From: Sphacelaria rigidula
Lineage: Eukaryota > Phaeophyceae > Sphacelariales
Direction of reading: 5' to 3'
Assembly (NCBI GenBank): GCA_964200075.2
Contig: CAXNAA020000246.1
Location: 1-23,810 of the forward strand
Length of the DNA stretch: 23,810 bases
Positions 1-11,700 of this stretch are shown here, one piece after another (within the stretch, counting starts at the first letter, position 1; each line of letters opens with the position of its first letter). Position numbers and translations under genes: made by a program. Below the pieces are notes generated by a model. It did no database searches and was not told where the DNA came from. It worked only from the letters and a program-made list of their open reading frames with translations.

Positions 1-16
1 GGGGGGGGGGGGGGGG
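1..16. repeat. Poly-G tract at window edge
   Basis: Sixteen consecutive G residues open the window. It may be a genuine homopolymer or a sequencing or assembly edge effect; nothing else marks it as functional. Confidence 0.85.
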
Positions 17-375
17 CATACTCATTTGTTGCAGTCAATGGGGGGAGGCGACACGACACAAGTGTGTACATGTTAAGGGGGGTGGCGGGCTTGCGTTGTA
101 CAGTAGGTGTTGTGCAGTAGGCATGTGTTGACCTTGCTCACGCGATTGATAAAGTAAAAGCTGCTGAGAGTGAGCTAGCTACATGCACATCGCGAGACAT
201 GTTCTCGTTTTTTTGCTCAACGGAAACCAGCTTCGTCTCCCCGTACGAACCCGAACCCTTGCATCTCATATGTAGATCCTTCATGAGGAAGAATTCACCA
301 TCATCACGGGCACACATATGGTTATGGTACCAGCTACCACCTGCATGATAACACAGCATTACAGTCGTGCCACAA
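17..375. other. 3' flank of the DEK_C gene, no supported gene
   Basis: This stretch lies downstream of the proposed stop codon of the minus-strand DEK_C gene. A minus-strand open frame of 85 codons (138-395) is Cys/His-containing at its start, but it has no convincing splice entry in the right phase and overlaps the proposed last exon in another frame. No AATAAA was found on the minus strand here. Confidence 0.4.
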
Positions 376-3300
376 TCACACAGAACCGAGGTCATACCTC
401 ATGCACCAGCACCCCGTACCACTGCCTCGAGGTAATCTTCTGTGATCAAGGTGCAGTTGGGGAGAGGTGGCTGTTAGAGCAGTAGAAACGCAAACACATC
501 GCCACCGCACACAGCTTAATCTCAGACGCCAGACTCACTTGAGGTCGCGGATATGCTCTACCCCGTCCTGGTATCCAAGTTGCGCCGCCCACCGATTGTT
601 CGCGACGGCACGAGCGCTCGCTGCCAGCCGGCGCCGGTTAGCCGCGCGGCTTTTGTCCGCCATTTTAGGCGAGCAGAAGCGCACGCCCTTTGGCAACGCC
701 GCCAGGGCGCGAGTCACGGCATCGCTCCCTCCCCCCCCACCGCCGCCGCCGCCATGACTATTCCTGGAATTAGTACAGTTGGTGTTTTTGGCGTTTTTTC
801 CGGGCGGGATACGGTTGACTTTGCTGCTCCCACTCTTGCTGTTGAGGGCGGAAGAGAATATTGATGCCTGCGTCTTCTGTAGGATTCCCGCTGCTGGTGT
901 TATGGCTAGTCTAGCGGCGGGCAGAATCTCCAGCTGAACGGAAGTACACAGCAAAAAGTGGGTATGAGAATGTGTGGGATGGTGTGCGGATGCGAAAGCG
1001 TCAGAGAGCGGGGCGGCTGCCGTATGGAGCGGAAGTTGTGGGGGAAGGATTAGGAGGGCGCATTTGTTGGCGACAGAAATCACTTTCTGCCTTGCTGGCT
1101 TTGGGGGGAAATGTGCGTACCGTCTGAGACTCATGTTTTCTCCAGCGCTCCTTGGTTCTCCTCCCGAGTGGTGAACAGGCAACAAGGCTTTCAAGTTCGC
1201 TTCGGTACCGTGTTCTTTCTTCGCGTTTGGACGGGGAAAACGTACTTACACTGTACGCATGCTTGACTAACAAAAGCAAACTAAGGGGGAAAATTACAGA
1301 CTACGGAGCAGGACGATACAAGATATGCTGGACAACCAATAAAACGAAAGGGAGGAAGGGAACGCGGTATAAAAGAGCTTCATAAGCGTGGATTTTCAAC
1401 GCATGCCCTCCATCGAACACCACCTCCGATAGAACAGCATAGCGACCATAAGAAGACATCCCCTTGACACACCAACGCATACCTCGTCATCGGAGTCAGA
1501 GTCGAAAGACTCTTCGGAATCGCTTTGCTTTTCTTTCCTCCTCGATTCCGCAGCGGCGTCGGCTGCCGCCCCGCGAACACCTTGCTCGTTCGTTCGCTCC
1601 CCTTGCTCCTTCCCCCCTTTCGTCTCCTCTTCGCTTAGCTCGGACTCCTCGTCCTGTTCCGATGCTTCGTCCGCGGCCGCCGCCGCTCGCTTGGCCGCGA
1701 GCTTCACAGCAGCGGCCGCGACCGCCTGTTCTTCCTTGGCCGCTAGCTCGTCCCCAGCCTCCCCTGCTCCGTCTACTCTGCAGCTGACGTTTTTTTCAAC
1801 CGTAACCGCCGCAGTTGCTGGCCCGCCCAATAACGCTGCGCCCCTCACGCGTTCTTCGTCGTCATGGCCATCACCGTCTTCACTGACACCGTCGTCTCGT
1901 AAAACGTCTGCATCATCCTCGTCCACCATGCCCGCCGCTTTGCGAGCTTCGGCCTTGAGGCGTTTGAGCTCCTCCTTGGCAGAAGCGGCAAGGGCGGCGT
2001 GCACGCGGGACTGTCTCTCCTTGATCTTGGCCAGTAGGGTTCCCTGCTGCGCGCGAGTGGCTTCCTTGAGCTGCGCGGCGTCCATGACCCTGAGGGCATC
2101 AAGCTGGCGCTGGCGCTCCTCTGCGATACGCTTTCTTTCCTTCATTTTTTCCTCGTTTACGTCCTGTGTGTTCATGCATCATCATGCCCCGAGCAGGAAA
2201 GGGAACGGACGCCAAGGGAGTAACGAACAAACGGTGCGGTGAACATGAGGGGTGTTGACCACATCCGACACATACGCGTGTGGATTCAACAAAAACGAAC
2301 GGCGGGCGTTGTTGGGCGGAGGAGAAACTGCCGTTCCACGCACCCGTACGTAACAATCTTTGCTATTGTATCCGTGTGTAAGCCGTCCGGGAGCTGTGCC
2401 TAAAAGTATCTTAGTATAAGACGCCGGCACCGTGTCTGCGTGATGTGGCACGAAAATGCACCACTGGCAAAAAAACAAAAACAAGTCGCGCTGTCTTGAC
2501 GCCACCGTGTCGAGTATTCACCCATCTATTTCTGATAAGACTTACATCAAGCTCCTCTTGAACGACAGCCTTCGCGGCAGCCTTCGCCGCGCGATCACGA
2601 GAAGCTGCGGGCCCGTTGGCAAATTCCTCATCCGAGTCTACCAAGCCTGACAAGCCGTCCTTGTCACCTGCTGCACCCCCGGCCGTCTTTTTCTTGCCGC
2701 GTTTACCCTTCCCAGCGTTCAGCTTGCGTTTGGCGGCGGCGCCGGCTTTCTTCGCTGTCTTCTTCGCTTTCGCGCGACGCTTTCCACTACCGCCAGAGCT
2801 GAACCCACTCGACCCCGCGCTGCCCTTAGAGCCAGAATCAGAGCTCGAAGTACGAGAGTTATCATCAAGCTCCGACATGACAGAATCCTTGCCTTGATCA
2901 TCACCAGATGCTCGGCCTTCTCCGCTCCCACCACCACTGGTCAATTTTTGCTGCTTCTTCCGCCGGTAGGACATCTTTTTCGCGCTGTTGCTGTCGGCGG
3001 CACCAGAGTCAGCGTTGTCGTCAGATGAATCCTCCGAGTTGGACATTCTACCCTCCGCTGCAGCCGCCGCCGCCGAACGAGCCCCGCGGACCGTACGTTT
3101 GAGCTTTGCCAGCGCGAGAGCACGCCGGGCAGATGTCGAGCGTGCCTTCGGGCGTGGCATGAGGGAAGCGGGGGACGACTGAGATTTCTCCTCCGCGCCG
3201 TCGTCGGTCTCTGAAGAGTTCGACGCAGATGAGTCTTCTCCTGTGTCATCGAGCGCCGGTAGGACCGGCAGCTGCGCTGCGTCGTTGCCATCGGCCTCAG

Positions 3301-6182
3301 ATTCCGATGATGATTTGTCAAACGCGTGCTCGTTCGTTTCGCCATCATCGTCTTCGCCGTCGTCATCGTCGTCGTCGGCTCCAGAGAGTGATGCCAGCGT
3401 CGCGGTTGCGACGGCAGCGGAAGCGGCGTGAGCGGCGGCCACGGCGCCTATTATGGCGTCACCATCGGACATATCGCTGTCTCCATTGTGTTCATCTTCC
3501 GCGCCACTGGGTTGATTGCTGCTGTTGCTGTCGGGCACTTCCTTTGCTGCGGCACGGTCCTCCACGGCCGTGATGATCACGTCCTTTACGAAAGCCTTGC
3601 GGTTCTCTAAGTTGCACGAGAACCGCTCCTCCATAACGCGGCGGATCTGATTTGTTTTTTCGGAGTTTAGTGCGTCGAAAATAAAGAATGACAACGTAAT
3701 TAGGCCAACCACTCAACACGGGACATGGCAAAATTGTTAGCGGGAAACTAGCCTGTCTCACAAATTCCCCGTTGTGAGGTGTGCTGATTCCAAGATGCCG
3801 CGATATATCAACTTCAGGTACACCATTCAGTGAGAAATACGTTCTTCATGGCGGTAATCTCGAGAGTGGCGATATGAAAAGGTATCAACGCAAAAGGGTC
3901 AGGAATTCTGCATTCGCTATCAATGTACACAACATATCCTGTTGAGCATTCGCCACGTAAAACACGCGCCATGTTGATTCGTTCATGTGCCCTCACCGCC
4001 CTGGACAAAAGATACAAAGTTTGAAAACAAAGAGGGAGGCTACCAGCTGCAACATGGACAGCGCCATCACCACAGTGTGCAGAACCTCACATTTTTAGCG
4101 GTGATGCTGCCCAGATCAGCAGTCCCTGCGACCACCTCACGAAGTGCCTTCCGCAACATGTCGTCCGTTGGCCCATCATCGGCTCCGGCCTCAGGATCAT
4201 CACGACTTTCTCCATCACTGCCACCACTGCCACCATCACGAGCGTTATCGCTCTCGTCCTTGCCCTTCAACAGTGCGGCTGACGAGACTTTCACGGCTGC
4301 GGCACCAATGGAAAGGGGTGGACTATCGCCTTCGGGCGTATCTGAGAAGCAACAGGAGCACAGATGGGACACGACTGTTTGAATTCGAACCATTCGGAGC
4401 TCAACAGATTGAACGGAGTGGCACGTGCTCTCCTTCAGCCTGTCGCCAAAATATACATACTATATCTCGTGTGCTTTTGGTGGTGAAAAGTACGCCCTCA
4501 TCCAACCCGAACACCTCAGCCGTAAAGACATAGCTTTAACGCCCCTTGGGGTGACAATCAAAGCCTGGGTCTTCACCTTCGATGTCCATCGCTGTTCCTA
4601 GCTCTGTATCGTCTAGAATTTGACTGGAAGACCATGGAGGAGCCTCCTCGTCGGAGGGCGTCGTTGTGCTTGCGGTGGTGTCGAGCGAAGCCTTCCACAT
4701 CTGGATCGGGGGGAGAAAATAGGTGACGAATATGGCGGGAGTGGGAAGGGGGGTAGAAGATTGTGAGTAGGCACCTAGACTGATGGCCCGTTTCCTCAGC
4801 GCACAGGCCAGAACTGGCACACAAACGCCTGAAATGTGCAACAGTACAGAATTGTATTTTAGGAAAGACTACACTCTGCACTCATCAGTTGAGTCGCCCT
4901 AGCTGCACGCGACAGCCCGTCAACTGCGGTTTGCATTTATCGATCGAGTAGACTGCGTTCGACAGAAGGGCAAACGACACGATCAAGTATTTCAGCGGTA
5001 CTGTACAAATACAGTAAACAGAAACACTTGCGGACCACCTGTAGGCACAGGCTTCAGCGAAGCAAAATGGGAGAACCGCGCTTCACCCTTTGCCTACTTG
5101 AACACACGAGCTAAATTCCCACACAGTTGGGTCAGGCATCCTGCCAAAGCAGAGGATGTCAGATTGCTCTTTGCCAGCGGAAACGTTTGATAGGGTATAC
5201 TGGTTGGAGTTGAGGTTCGGACGGTTTTACTTCCGCTGCAGGATGATGGCGGGAAGACTCGTTCATGCGAATAACCAGATTCCGGTACATCTCTCCGGGG
5301 AAATAAATGTGGAACGGGTATACGTGAGGCTTTCACCGGCACAATCAGATAGCCCAGCTACTCGGTCGATCATCTCGCAGATTATTAGTGAGGCTGTACC
5401 TGCTCTTGGTCCGAAAGTGGACGATATGTCCTATCGTGTCCTTTTCCCTCAGTAAAGAGCTTGATTGATGTTTGTGTGTATTCTTCCACGTTTACATATA
5501 GCGCCTGTAACCCGGAAAATCTGAGTCTACGACAGCGCTCCTCTATCGCTACCGATATCCTTGAACTGACCATGAATGGCGCCCGCCACGTTCGTAGATA
5601 TGTGCACGCAGGGGAATATGATACGGCCGTGCGGCCGTTGTGCTCGCCGATGCAACAGTCGGGACAACAGTGCTGTGGAGTACAAAACACAGTACAGTAC
5701 AGTACAGTACAGTAGTAGACAGTCCGTATCTCTCTGCAGGTACGTATCGCAAAAATTCAAATCTAAACCGCGTCAACAACAACGAAACCGGACCCCGAGA
5801 TATACCTCCCCATGTGAATCATGTGTTGGCGAGAATCATCAGCAACAAGAACTGAGAGCAGCTGAAGCCATACCTTTCCGTTCACAATAGCAGCACTAGC
5901 TTGTTGCTGCAACTCCTCCTCTGTCACCACATGCGGTTCGTCGCCTTTCCCACTGCTACACCCAACCACGCTGGGCGGGGGCGGTAAGGGTAACGGCTCC
6001 ACGACGTTCTTACCCTCGGCCCTGCTGCTGGTGCCTGCGGTCACCGTGGAAGTGATACAAGATGCTGACGAGAGCTCTAAAGCAGAGGAGGCTTGATCAC
6101 TGTGCTCACCAAGGTTTTCCATGTCCATGTGCTGCGGCACGGTGTCCTCGAGCATAGAGTCTGCTTCGTCTTGGGGTGTCAT
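376..6182 (-). CDS. DEK C-terminal domain protein, acidic nuclear/chromatin-type
   Basis: Proposed minus-strand exons: 6182-5874, 4700-4577, 4341-4091, 3646-2546, 2163-1483, 933-539, 439-376; about 974 residues. Every junction is GT-AG and phase-compatible. Around residues 203-256 a DEK_C fold is rebuilt across the 4090-3647 intron: TDDMLRKALREVV, then SITAKN joined to IRRVMEERF, then NLENRKAFVKDVI. DEK_C is a small helical DNA- or chromatin-binding domain known from DEK, HIRIP3-like histone chaperones and some unrelated proteins. After it come Asp/Glu/Ser-rich stretches, a Lys/Arg-rich tract (about 516-550), a charged helical region (about 598-675), another acidic run (807-822) and an oligo-Gly tract. 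No CHZ motif or ATPase is visible, so a HIRIP3-like role is only a guess. The start at 6182 follows an in-frame TAG two codons upstream. An upstream exon is possible: 6260-6224 has a good acceptor and a GTACGT donor. The first two exons and the last exon are the weakest; the DEK_C exon pair is the strongest. Confidence 0.72.
4903..5715 (+). other. Possible antisense coding relic inside a DEK_C-gene intron
   Basis: Inside the 5873-4701 intron the plus strand has adjacent open frames that read fairly protein-like. An ATG-less frame spans 4903-5187, and a second frame runs from ATG 5156 to 5455. A third frame ends at 5715 and could follow a 50-nt GT-AG intron (5452-5501) in phase. The first-to-second transition would need a frame change, as expected for a decayed gene or an indel. 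No family is recognised, and open frames of this length are expected by chance in a window this size. Confidence is therefore low. Confidence 0.2.
5691..5713. repeat. AGTAC pentanucleotide microsatellite
   Basis: About four to five tandem copies of AGTAC, lying in the first intron of the proposed DEK_C gene. It looks like a simple sequence repeat. Confidence 0.85.
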
Positions 6183-6986
6183 GGACTATGTCGTCTTACC
6201 CAGTAGATGGCGCGTAAACGTACCGTCTCAAGTTGATCCCACCGTTGTTGCTGCTGCGTGCTGTCGCAAAGGCAAATGAAACACAACACGGCTCGGCCAG
6301 TCTTTGTTCCGTAGGGTTTTTACTACTTCAATGGTAGCACACGATGGCCCGCTCGGTGTTTGGTCTCTTGATACACTCCCACGCACGAATTGCTGTGGTT
6401 GTTCCTTCCTCCCACTACCTGGGAGGTGAAAGATGAGAGCTGTACCAATTTTCATTTTAAATTATGCAAATCCCTCCTTACCCGATGGAAAAAACCACAC
6501 TAGCTCGCTTTGACAGAACCAGACCCATTGATGTGGATGTGAGAAGGAATAATTATGGGCGAATGTGGTGCGTTCATGTTATATGCTTGTGGCATTGCTT
6601 GTTGGCGAGAAGACCATGTCTCCTTACATCACGTTGGGAGCCCACCTGTTCGTATTTTTTACCGGACTAGTATTATCTTGTCATGCATTTGTTGTCTCTC
6701 CGCGATGGTCCCCTGCACCGCCGACAGTAGCGCGCGGAATGAGCCGAGGCATGAGGTGCGTAACTGAACGCGCGCGTATGATTCTCGTAGTCAGTCGGTA
6801 GGTGAGGATGGCGGGAGATACATGGTGAAGCTTCCAGATTGTCGAGAGGGAACATCTCGCAGTTCCGAGACTCCGTTGTTCGCGGAATTCCTGAGATGTG
6901 GTTTATTGACACAGCTTTCGGTGGCGTTGCAGCCGTACTTCGAGAAGATCAAGATTGAAAAAATGTCACCTACGGGGGTGTTATAT

Positions 6987-7058
6987 GTCGTTGCTTACTG
7001 TATGAACTCTCTGTTATGTGGGTACACAACAAGAGCAATGACAACAGTACGCAACGAC
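6987..7058. repeat. Imperfect palindrome / hairpin
   Basis: GTCGTTGCtTACTGT at the left end is mirrored by ACAGTAcGCAACGAC at the right end (14 of 15 bases pair). The centre also folds around TGTGGGTACACA. It is a potential 72-base foldback with no gene assigned to it. Confidence 0.7.
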
Positions 7059-7795
7059 TGTTGACTTTTGTCTGTAGCAGGGGACAAATTCAAGACAGAG
7101 CTTTAGCCACTATGTAGAGTGCCCCCACGCATCTCATCTTTTCGTACTCGATCAGTGAAAATGGTGTGCAACGACGGCTCTCCGAGTGTAGATCTGCACA
7201 CGGTGTCATGTGCTGATGCACGCGTCCACTGGCGGCGCACAAATACATCACAGGCAGACTCCGTCTCCAATGAGGCACGAGCTGGGCCAGCCTAGACACG
7301 GATTTAAGCTCTCAAAGCAATATCTCGTCGACACGGACGAGTTGGGCCATGATCCGCATATTGTATTAATCGTCTAACCAAGCTTAAACCAAGTGGAAGG
7401 TGCCCATCTGCTCAAAATTGTGAGCCCATATTTTCTCGTTGATTAAACCCCACGTCGAGTAATTCCTTTACCTAAGGAAGATGGCGTCTATACTAAAATC
7501 TCTATGAACCCCCCGATCGATGCATTCAGCGGATATTGACGAATTTTGGTGTGGACATTCCCTGGAGCACGGGGAGACGATAGATACCCTCACCTTCACC
7601 TAATTCGTAATCTATCTCGAGATATAGCACACATAAGTTTAAATACTAAAACCAGTATATTACGAGCAGATGCGCTAAAATAGCTAAACCTGGATATCGC
7701 GTCTCAGTTTTTGAGAGTTATCCTATAAAATTTCGTATGGAGAACCGCTAGTGCCTAATGAAGCTTATGAACACAGCTTTTCCAATTTTTTCGTT

Positions 7796-7872
7796 TTCTT
7801 CTCATTTTTTTCGCGTTTTTAGTTTTGAGGAGAAATGAAGACTGCTTACGCGCCTTCTCTCATTTTTTTTGC
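7796..7872. repeat. T-rich direct repeat pair
   Basis: TTCTTCTCATTTTTTTCGC at 7796-7814 recurs as CTTCTCTCATTTTTTTTGC at 7854-7872. Both copies sit in AT-rich spacer, and slippage-type duplication would explain them. Confidence 0.5.
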
Positions 7873-8002
7873 TTAATTCTTGGAAATGTAATTTGAAACT
7901 CAGGGTAAAGAACCACAGAGGTATGCTGAGTGAAAAAAAAATGGGCCCTCATTTTTTGGTGGGGGAGAGGTTCGGGCGTTCCCGTAAAACAAAGGCGGTT
8001 TC

Positions 8003-8462
8003 CATGGTAAAATGCCCTAAATCAGTGAAAAAATAAGAAAAAATCAACCTGACCCACTTTGTTTCGTCAATTATGCCCTAGCCACGGTCCACACAAAGTT
8101 TCAATACACAAACCCCAAACGTGGGCCGGTAAGTGGCCTGCAAAATAATGTTCCGAATTTCTTCTGACCCCGTCACTCAAGAGCCCATTATACGGCCAAT
8201 ACTTGGAGTTGGACCCTAAAATTTGGTATGGACAATGAAATAGGGCATAATAAAAAAAACTACCAGTGCACACAAGTTTTTTTTTTTTCATGAGTTGAGG
8301 GTAATAATCAGATTTCAGATATCGGTAAAATGCCCCTGACTCATGGTTAACGAAAAAACTCTTGTGTGTGCACTGGTAATTTTTTTTATTATGCCCTATT
8401 CATTGTCCATACCAAATTTCAGGGTCCAACCCTAAATATTGGCCGTATAATGGGCCTACAAA
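8003..8462. mobile_element. Diverged three-copy foldback repeat, MITE-like
   Basis: Three copies of one unit can be aligned by eye. Copies 1 (8003-8144) and 3 (8321-8462) are direct: both start with GGTAAAATGCCC, pass through TTATGCCCTA and a TTTCA box, and end near GGCC(c)g(g/t)a. Copy 2 (8183-8297) is inverted and makes a palindrome of about 110-base arms with copy 3, for example GCCCATTATACGGCCAATA against TATTGGCCGTATAATGGGC. No transposase is encoded. A decayed non-autonomous element that inserted near itself is the likeliest explanation. Confidence 0.65.
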
Positions 8463-8700
8463 CTACAGCATCGCTTCTCGGCTAGCCCAGCCCGTACATA
8501 CAATATAGTACAATATCGTGCGGCCTTTCCTCGCCGACTCTGCAAATAGCGCCGATTATTGGAGCACTTTGACGATGGTACAGTAAAGCTCGCGGGCTCC
8601 CCGTGGTAGTGACATCGTACACGTGGACGGTACTCACGAAGAGTGCAGTGCACCTGGTGCGCATAAGCGTTTGCTGCCGCTCCAATACATTCTTCGAATT

Positions 8701-11700
8701 ATGATTGTATATGTATCACTCCCTTCAAGTATCTCCCCGCAAAGGTACAAGAAATTAGATACGACGATGGACACGATTTGAGCAGTCAGTTTCGCATCCC
8801 CACCCGCTCCTGACGACCCCGTTCACGACGAAGTTGACAACATTTCCGATTTTATTTCTCCGTTGCCCCTCAACTGCCATGGTGCTGGCAGGCGTCTCGG
8901 TGCTACCCCAGTCGGTGTGGGGTCCCGGAAAACAACAGCACGACGGGCTTCAGCAGACGTTGCCAACGAAGGAAACGACGACGACGACGACGATGTGTTG
9001 GTAGGCGACGTGAACCCGCCGCTGCCCGACGATTACTACCCAGGCGAAATAGGATATCAATGGAACAAAAAAAACGCCGATGGGACCGATGTAGATAAAT
9101 TTACGGACTACCCTATTAACCTTCCATCGTACTTGCTGCTGTGCCTAGCCACCGTGGCAGCCATCGCGTGCATTGGAAGCATCTTCGAGGTCATCGGCAA
9201 GCATCCCCAGGTACTGCTAGGATGTGTTGTGGGTAAAGGCATTAACCAAGACTTACGAAGATGAGCGAAATGTAGGTTTGTCGTCTCGTGTGTTGCGCCC
9301 GCTCTACACGATGGAAATCGGAGTCACTTTTTTTTCTCATTTTTGCCCCTTTTCAACACACATTCCTCTCATGTTTATTTTTGTATCGTTGCACGGCGGT
9401 TTTCCATAGTGATATCCATTTTAATTCCCAGATTTGGAAAATGACCCCCCCCCCCCCCCTCCGAAAATCAGCGCCGCTGCTTGTTTCGTTCAGTCTGGAG
9501 CACACGCATTTCCAGTACTGCGCTCACCACGAGTTCACCGCATGTGGATATAATTTTGCTTTTTATTGGAGATAATAATGAAATTGGGTGCTTGCGCTGC
9601 TAGCTTGACACCAGGTGTTGGGATATGGATTGTCGGGCGTGGGCCCAAGCTGTTTCGCACAAAACTGTCGATTTTTTATATTTCCATGTGGAAAATAGGG
9701 GAGAAGAAAAACGACGACAAGATACCAAATAATCCACCCCCCGTTATTATTGGTCCTTACCTTCAGGAAGACAAAATGGGATGGTTCTCGTCAGGGCGGC
9801 TGCTTGCAGTTCGATGTGTCGGTTTCGCCACTACCGCTCCATGTAACCATACACGCAGCACAGCATTGGCTAGGGTCACCGTCGCACTCGTCGGAACTCC
9901 TTCAACTATGTGCTCAAATCCAACAAGCCATTGCTCGGCTCGCCTTTTAGCCGGAAATTGAACGACTTCTGCTCGCTGTCCATCACAAATACCTTCATAG
10001 TAGTCCCATAAAAAAGGCCTATTTTCATTTTGCTGTGGCCAAGAAATGTAGCTTTGATCATATTTCTCAAGGTTAGGTCAGGATCTGGAAGTGCGACCCC
10101 CCCCTTCCCCCCTAGAACCCTTTGTTGGAGCATATGAAGAAGTATTTATCACCAGCGCTTCCGTTTTGGATAATTTTTCCACCATCGCTTCGCTGATTGT
10201 CGGGGGGGGCATTTTAGACGCGGGAATCAAACTTGCACTTTTCAATGCAACAATGTGGGGTGACAAAAACGTGCATGCACGGCGACTGAGGTGGGCAGTG
10301 GTAAGGCGCACCTCCATCTAGCCCGCGGCGACTTCCTGAGAACATTTTGATCTCATCCACAAACTTGCTCCTCCTGGTTGCTACCTCTTTGCGCTACTTT
10401 TTTTGCGACAAATGTGTACGAGTAGCAGCGTTGAAGCGCTCACCATTTCTGGAGGAGATTGCAAGGGCAGGTCGGGTAAGGTATACCCGATATTGTTGGT
10501 ACTGTATTTCGAAAAGTGGAAATCCGACCCATTTCCACAGCAGCAGCCAGCCCAGTGCTGTTGTTCCCCTCCCTAAAGTCCGTACAAGTCGTTGTGACTG
10601 ACTTCGGCAGGTGATGTGCCACTTTTCAAACTACCAAAATGCCGAGCATACCCTACCCGACACGCCCTTGGAAGATGGCGGTAGCTGCGAGCCGAAGCAG
10701 TCTGATGCCATACTTCTAGTCGAATACTGCTTACACATACACTTCCTCTGTCCCACAAATAAGTCTGGGAACTTATGGGCATTGGATCGTTTGGTGTTCA
10801 AACGTTGACGATCATCCTATGGTTGGGTTCGTTAAAAAGATGAATTGCAAACGAAGCTGATGCAAAAAACAAATCGAAAACAAACATTTTTTTCATCACT
10901 AGAATTATGTCGAACTATACCCCCGTTTTGACTCTTTTTGATCTATTCATACCCCCATTATTGGCCGATTTTGGACGTTTTCACGTCGAGCACTAGCAGT
11001 TACATGCTAACGAAATGTTTGATGAGGCGTGCGTAGGTTAACATCACGGACATGTCCAAAATCAATGGTGGTTTTGCGATTTTCAATTTTTCTGGCCCAT
11101 TTTTCGCGATTTTGCGTGTTCTCGGGTCTCTCATGCTTCCCCGGGAAAACGAGCGAAAAATGGCCGTTTTTGGACCGACCTACTTTCTCTCGGCCGCGCG
11201 GCTGCATGGGTCAAGCACCCACGTTGTAGAGAGAGTGTTGGATTTAGCTCAAAACACTCAAGAATTCGAAAAAACAAACGAATATCATATCGGACACGGC
11301 TAAGGGGTCGCATAAACATAGGTTCCCAGACTTATGGCTCAGAGAAAGTATACGTGTTACACATATAGGTTGTACTGACCGTGCGGACCTTGATGGAATT
11401 GTTACGTTACCGTGTTTATCATGTGTGGATGCTGAGCAAAATCATCCATCTCGCGTTTGGTGTGTGTTGTCGTCCCATCTATTCTGGACGCCAGTCTACA
11501 CCTTTCGGTATATGTTGGCGCGCCAGCCGGGGTCACACAGGAGGAAGGTCAACACAGGAGTTTTTTGTTATTTTATTTGTTTTTTTGTACCCCATCGTCC
11601 TTCTGCGGCGCCTGCCTTTATTTTTTCATCGCAAGAGGGGTTCAGCAATCCCTTTCCCTCGTCGACCGTTACGTCGAACTTTGTGTACCCACGACATAGT

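Larger units (their letters stand above)
6183..8700. other. Repeat-rich divergent intergenic region
   Basis: This 2.5-kb spacer separates the minus-strand DEK_C gene from the plus-strand membrane-protein gene. Apart from the repeats listed separately and the possible exon at 6260-6224, no gene is supported. The 7300-8400 part is AT-rich with many poly-T and poly-A runs. Short open frames at 6822-7064 and 7090-7299 have no domain or splice support. Confidence 0.5.

Noticed and set aside
1691-2242. Plus-strand 183-codon frame rich in Ser and Ala
   Set aside because: It is the antisense shadow of the acidic and Ala-rich exon 2163-1483 of the DEK_C gene.
3229-3573. Plus-strand Arg/His-rich frame
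   Set aside because: Antisense shadow of the Asp/Ser-rich exon of the DEK_C gene.
9906-10133. Minus-strand frame in the membrane-gene intron that reads protein-like
   Set aside because: It would need a frame change to extend, has no splice signals or known motif, and is short; it could be an element remnant but cannot be supported.
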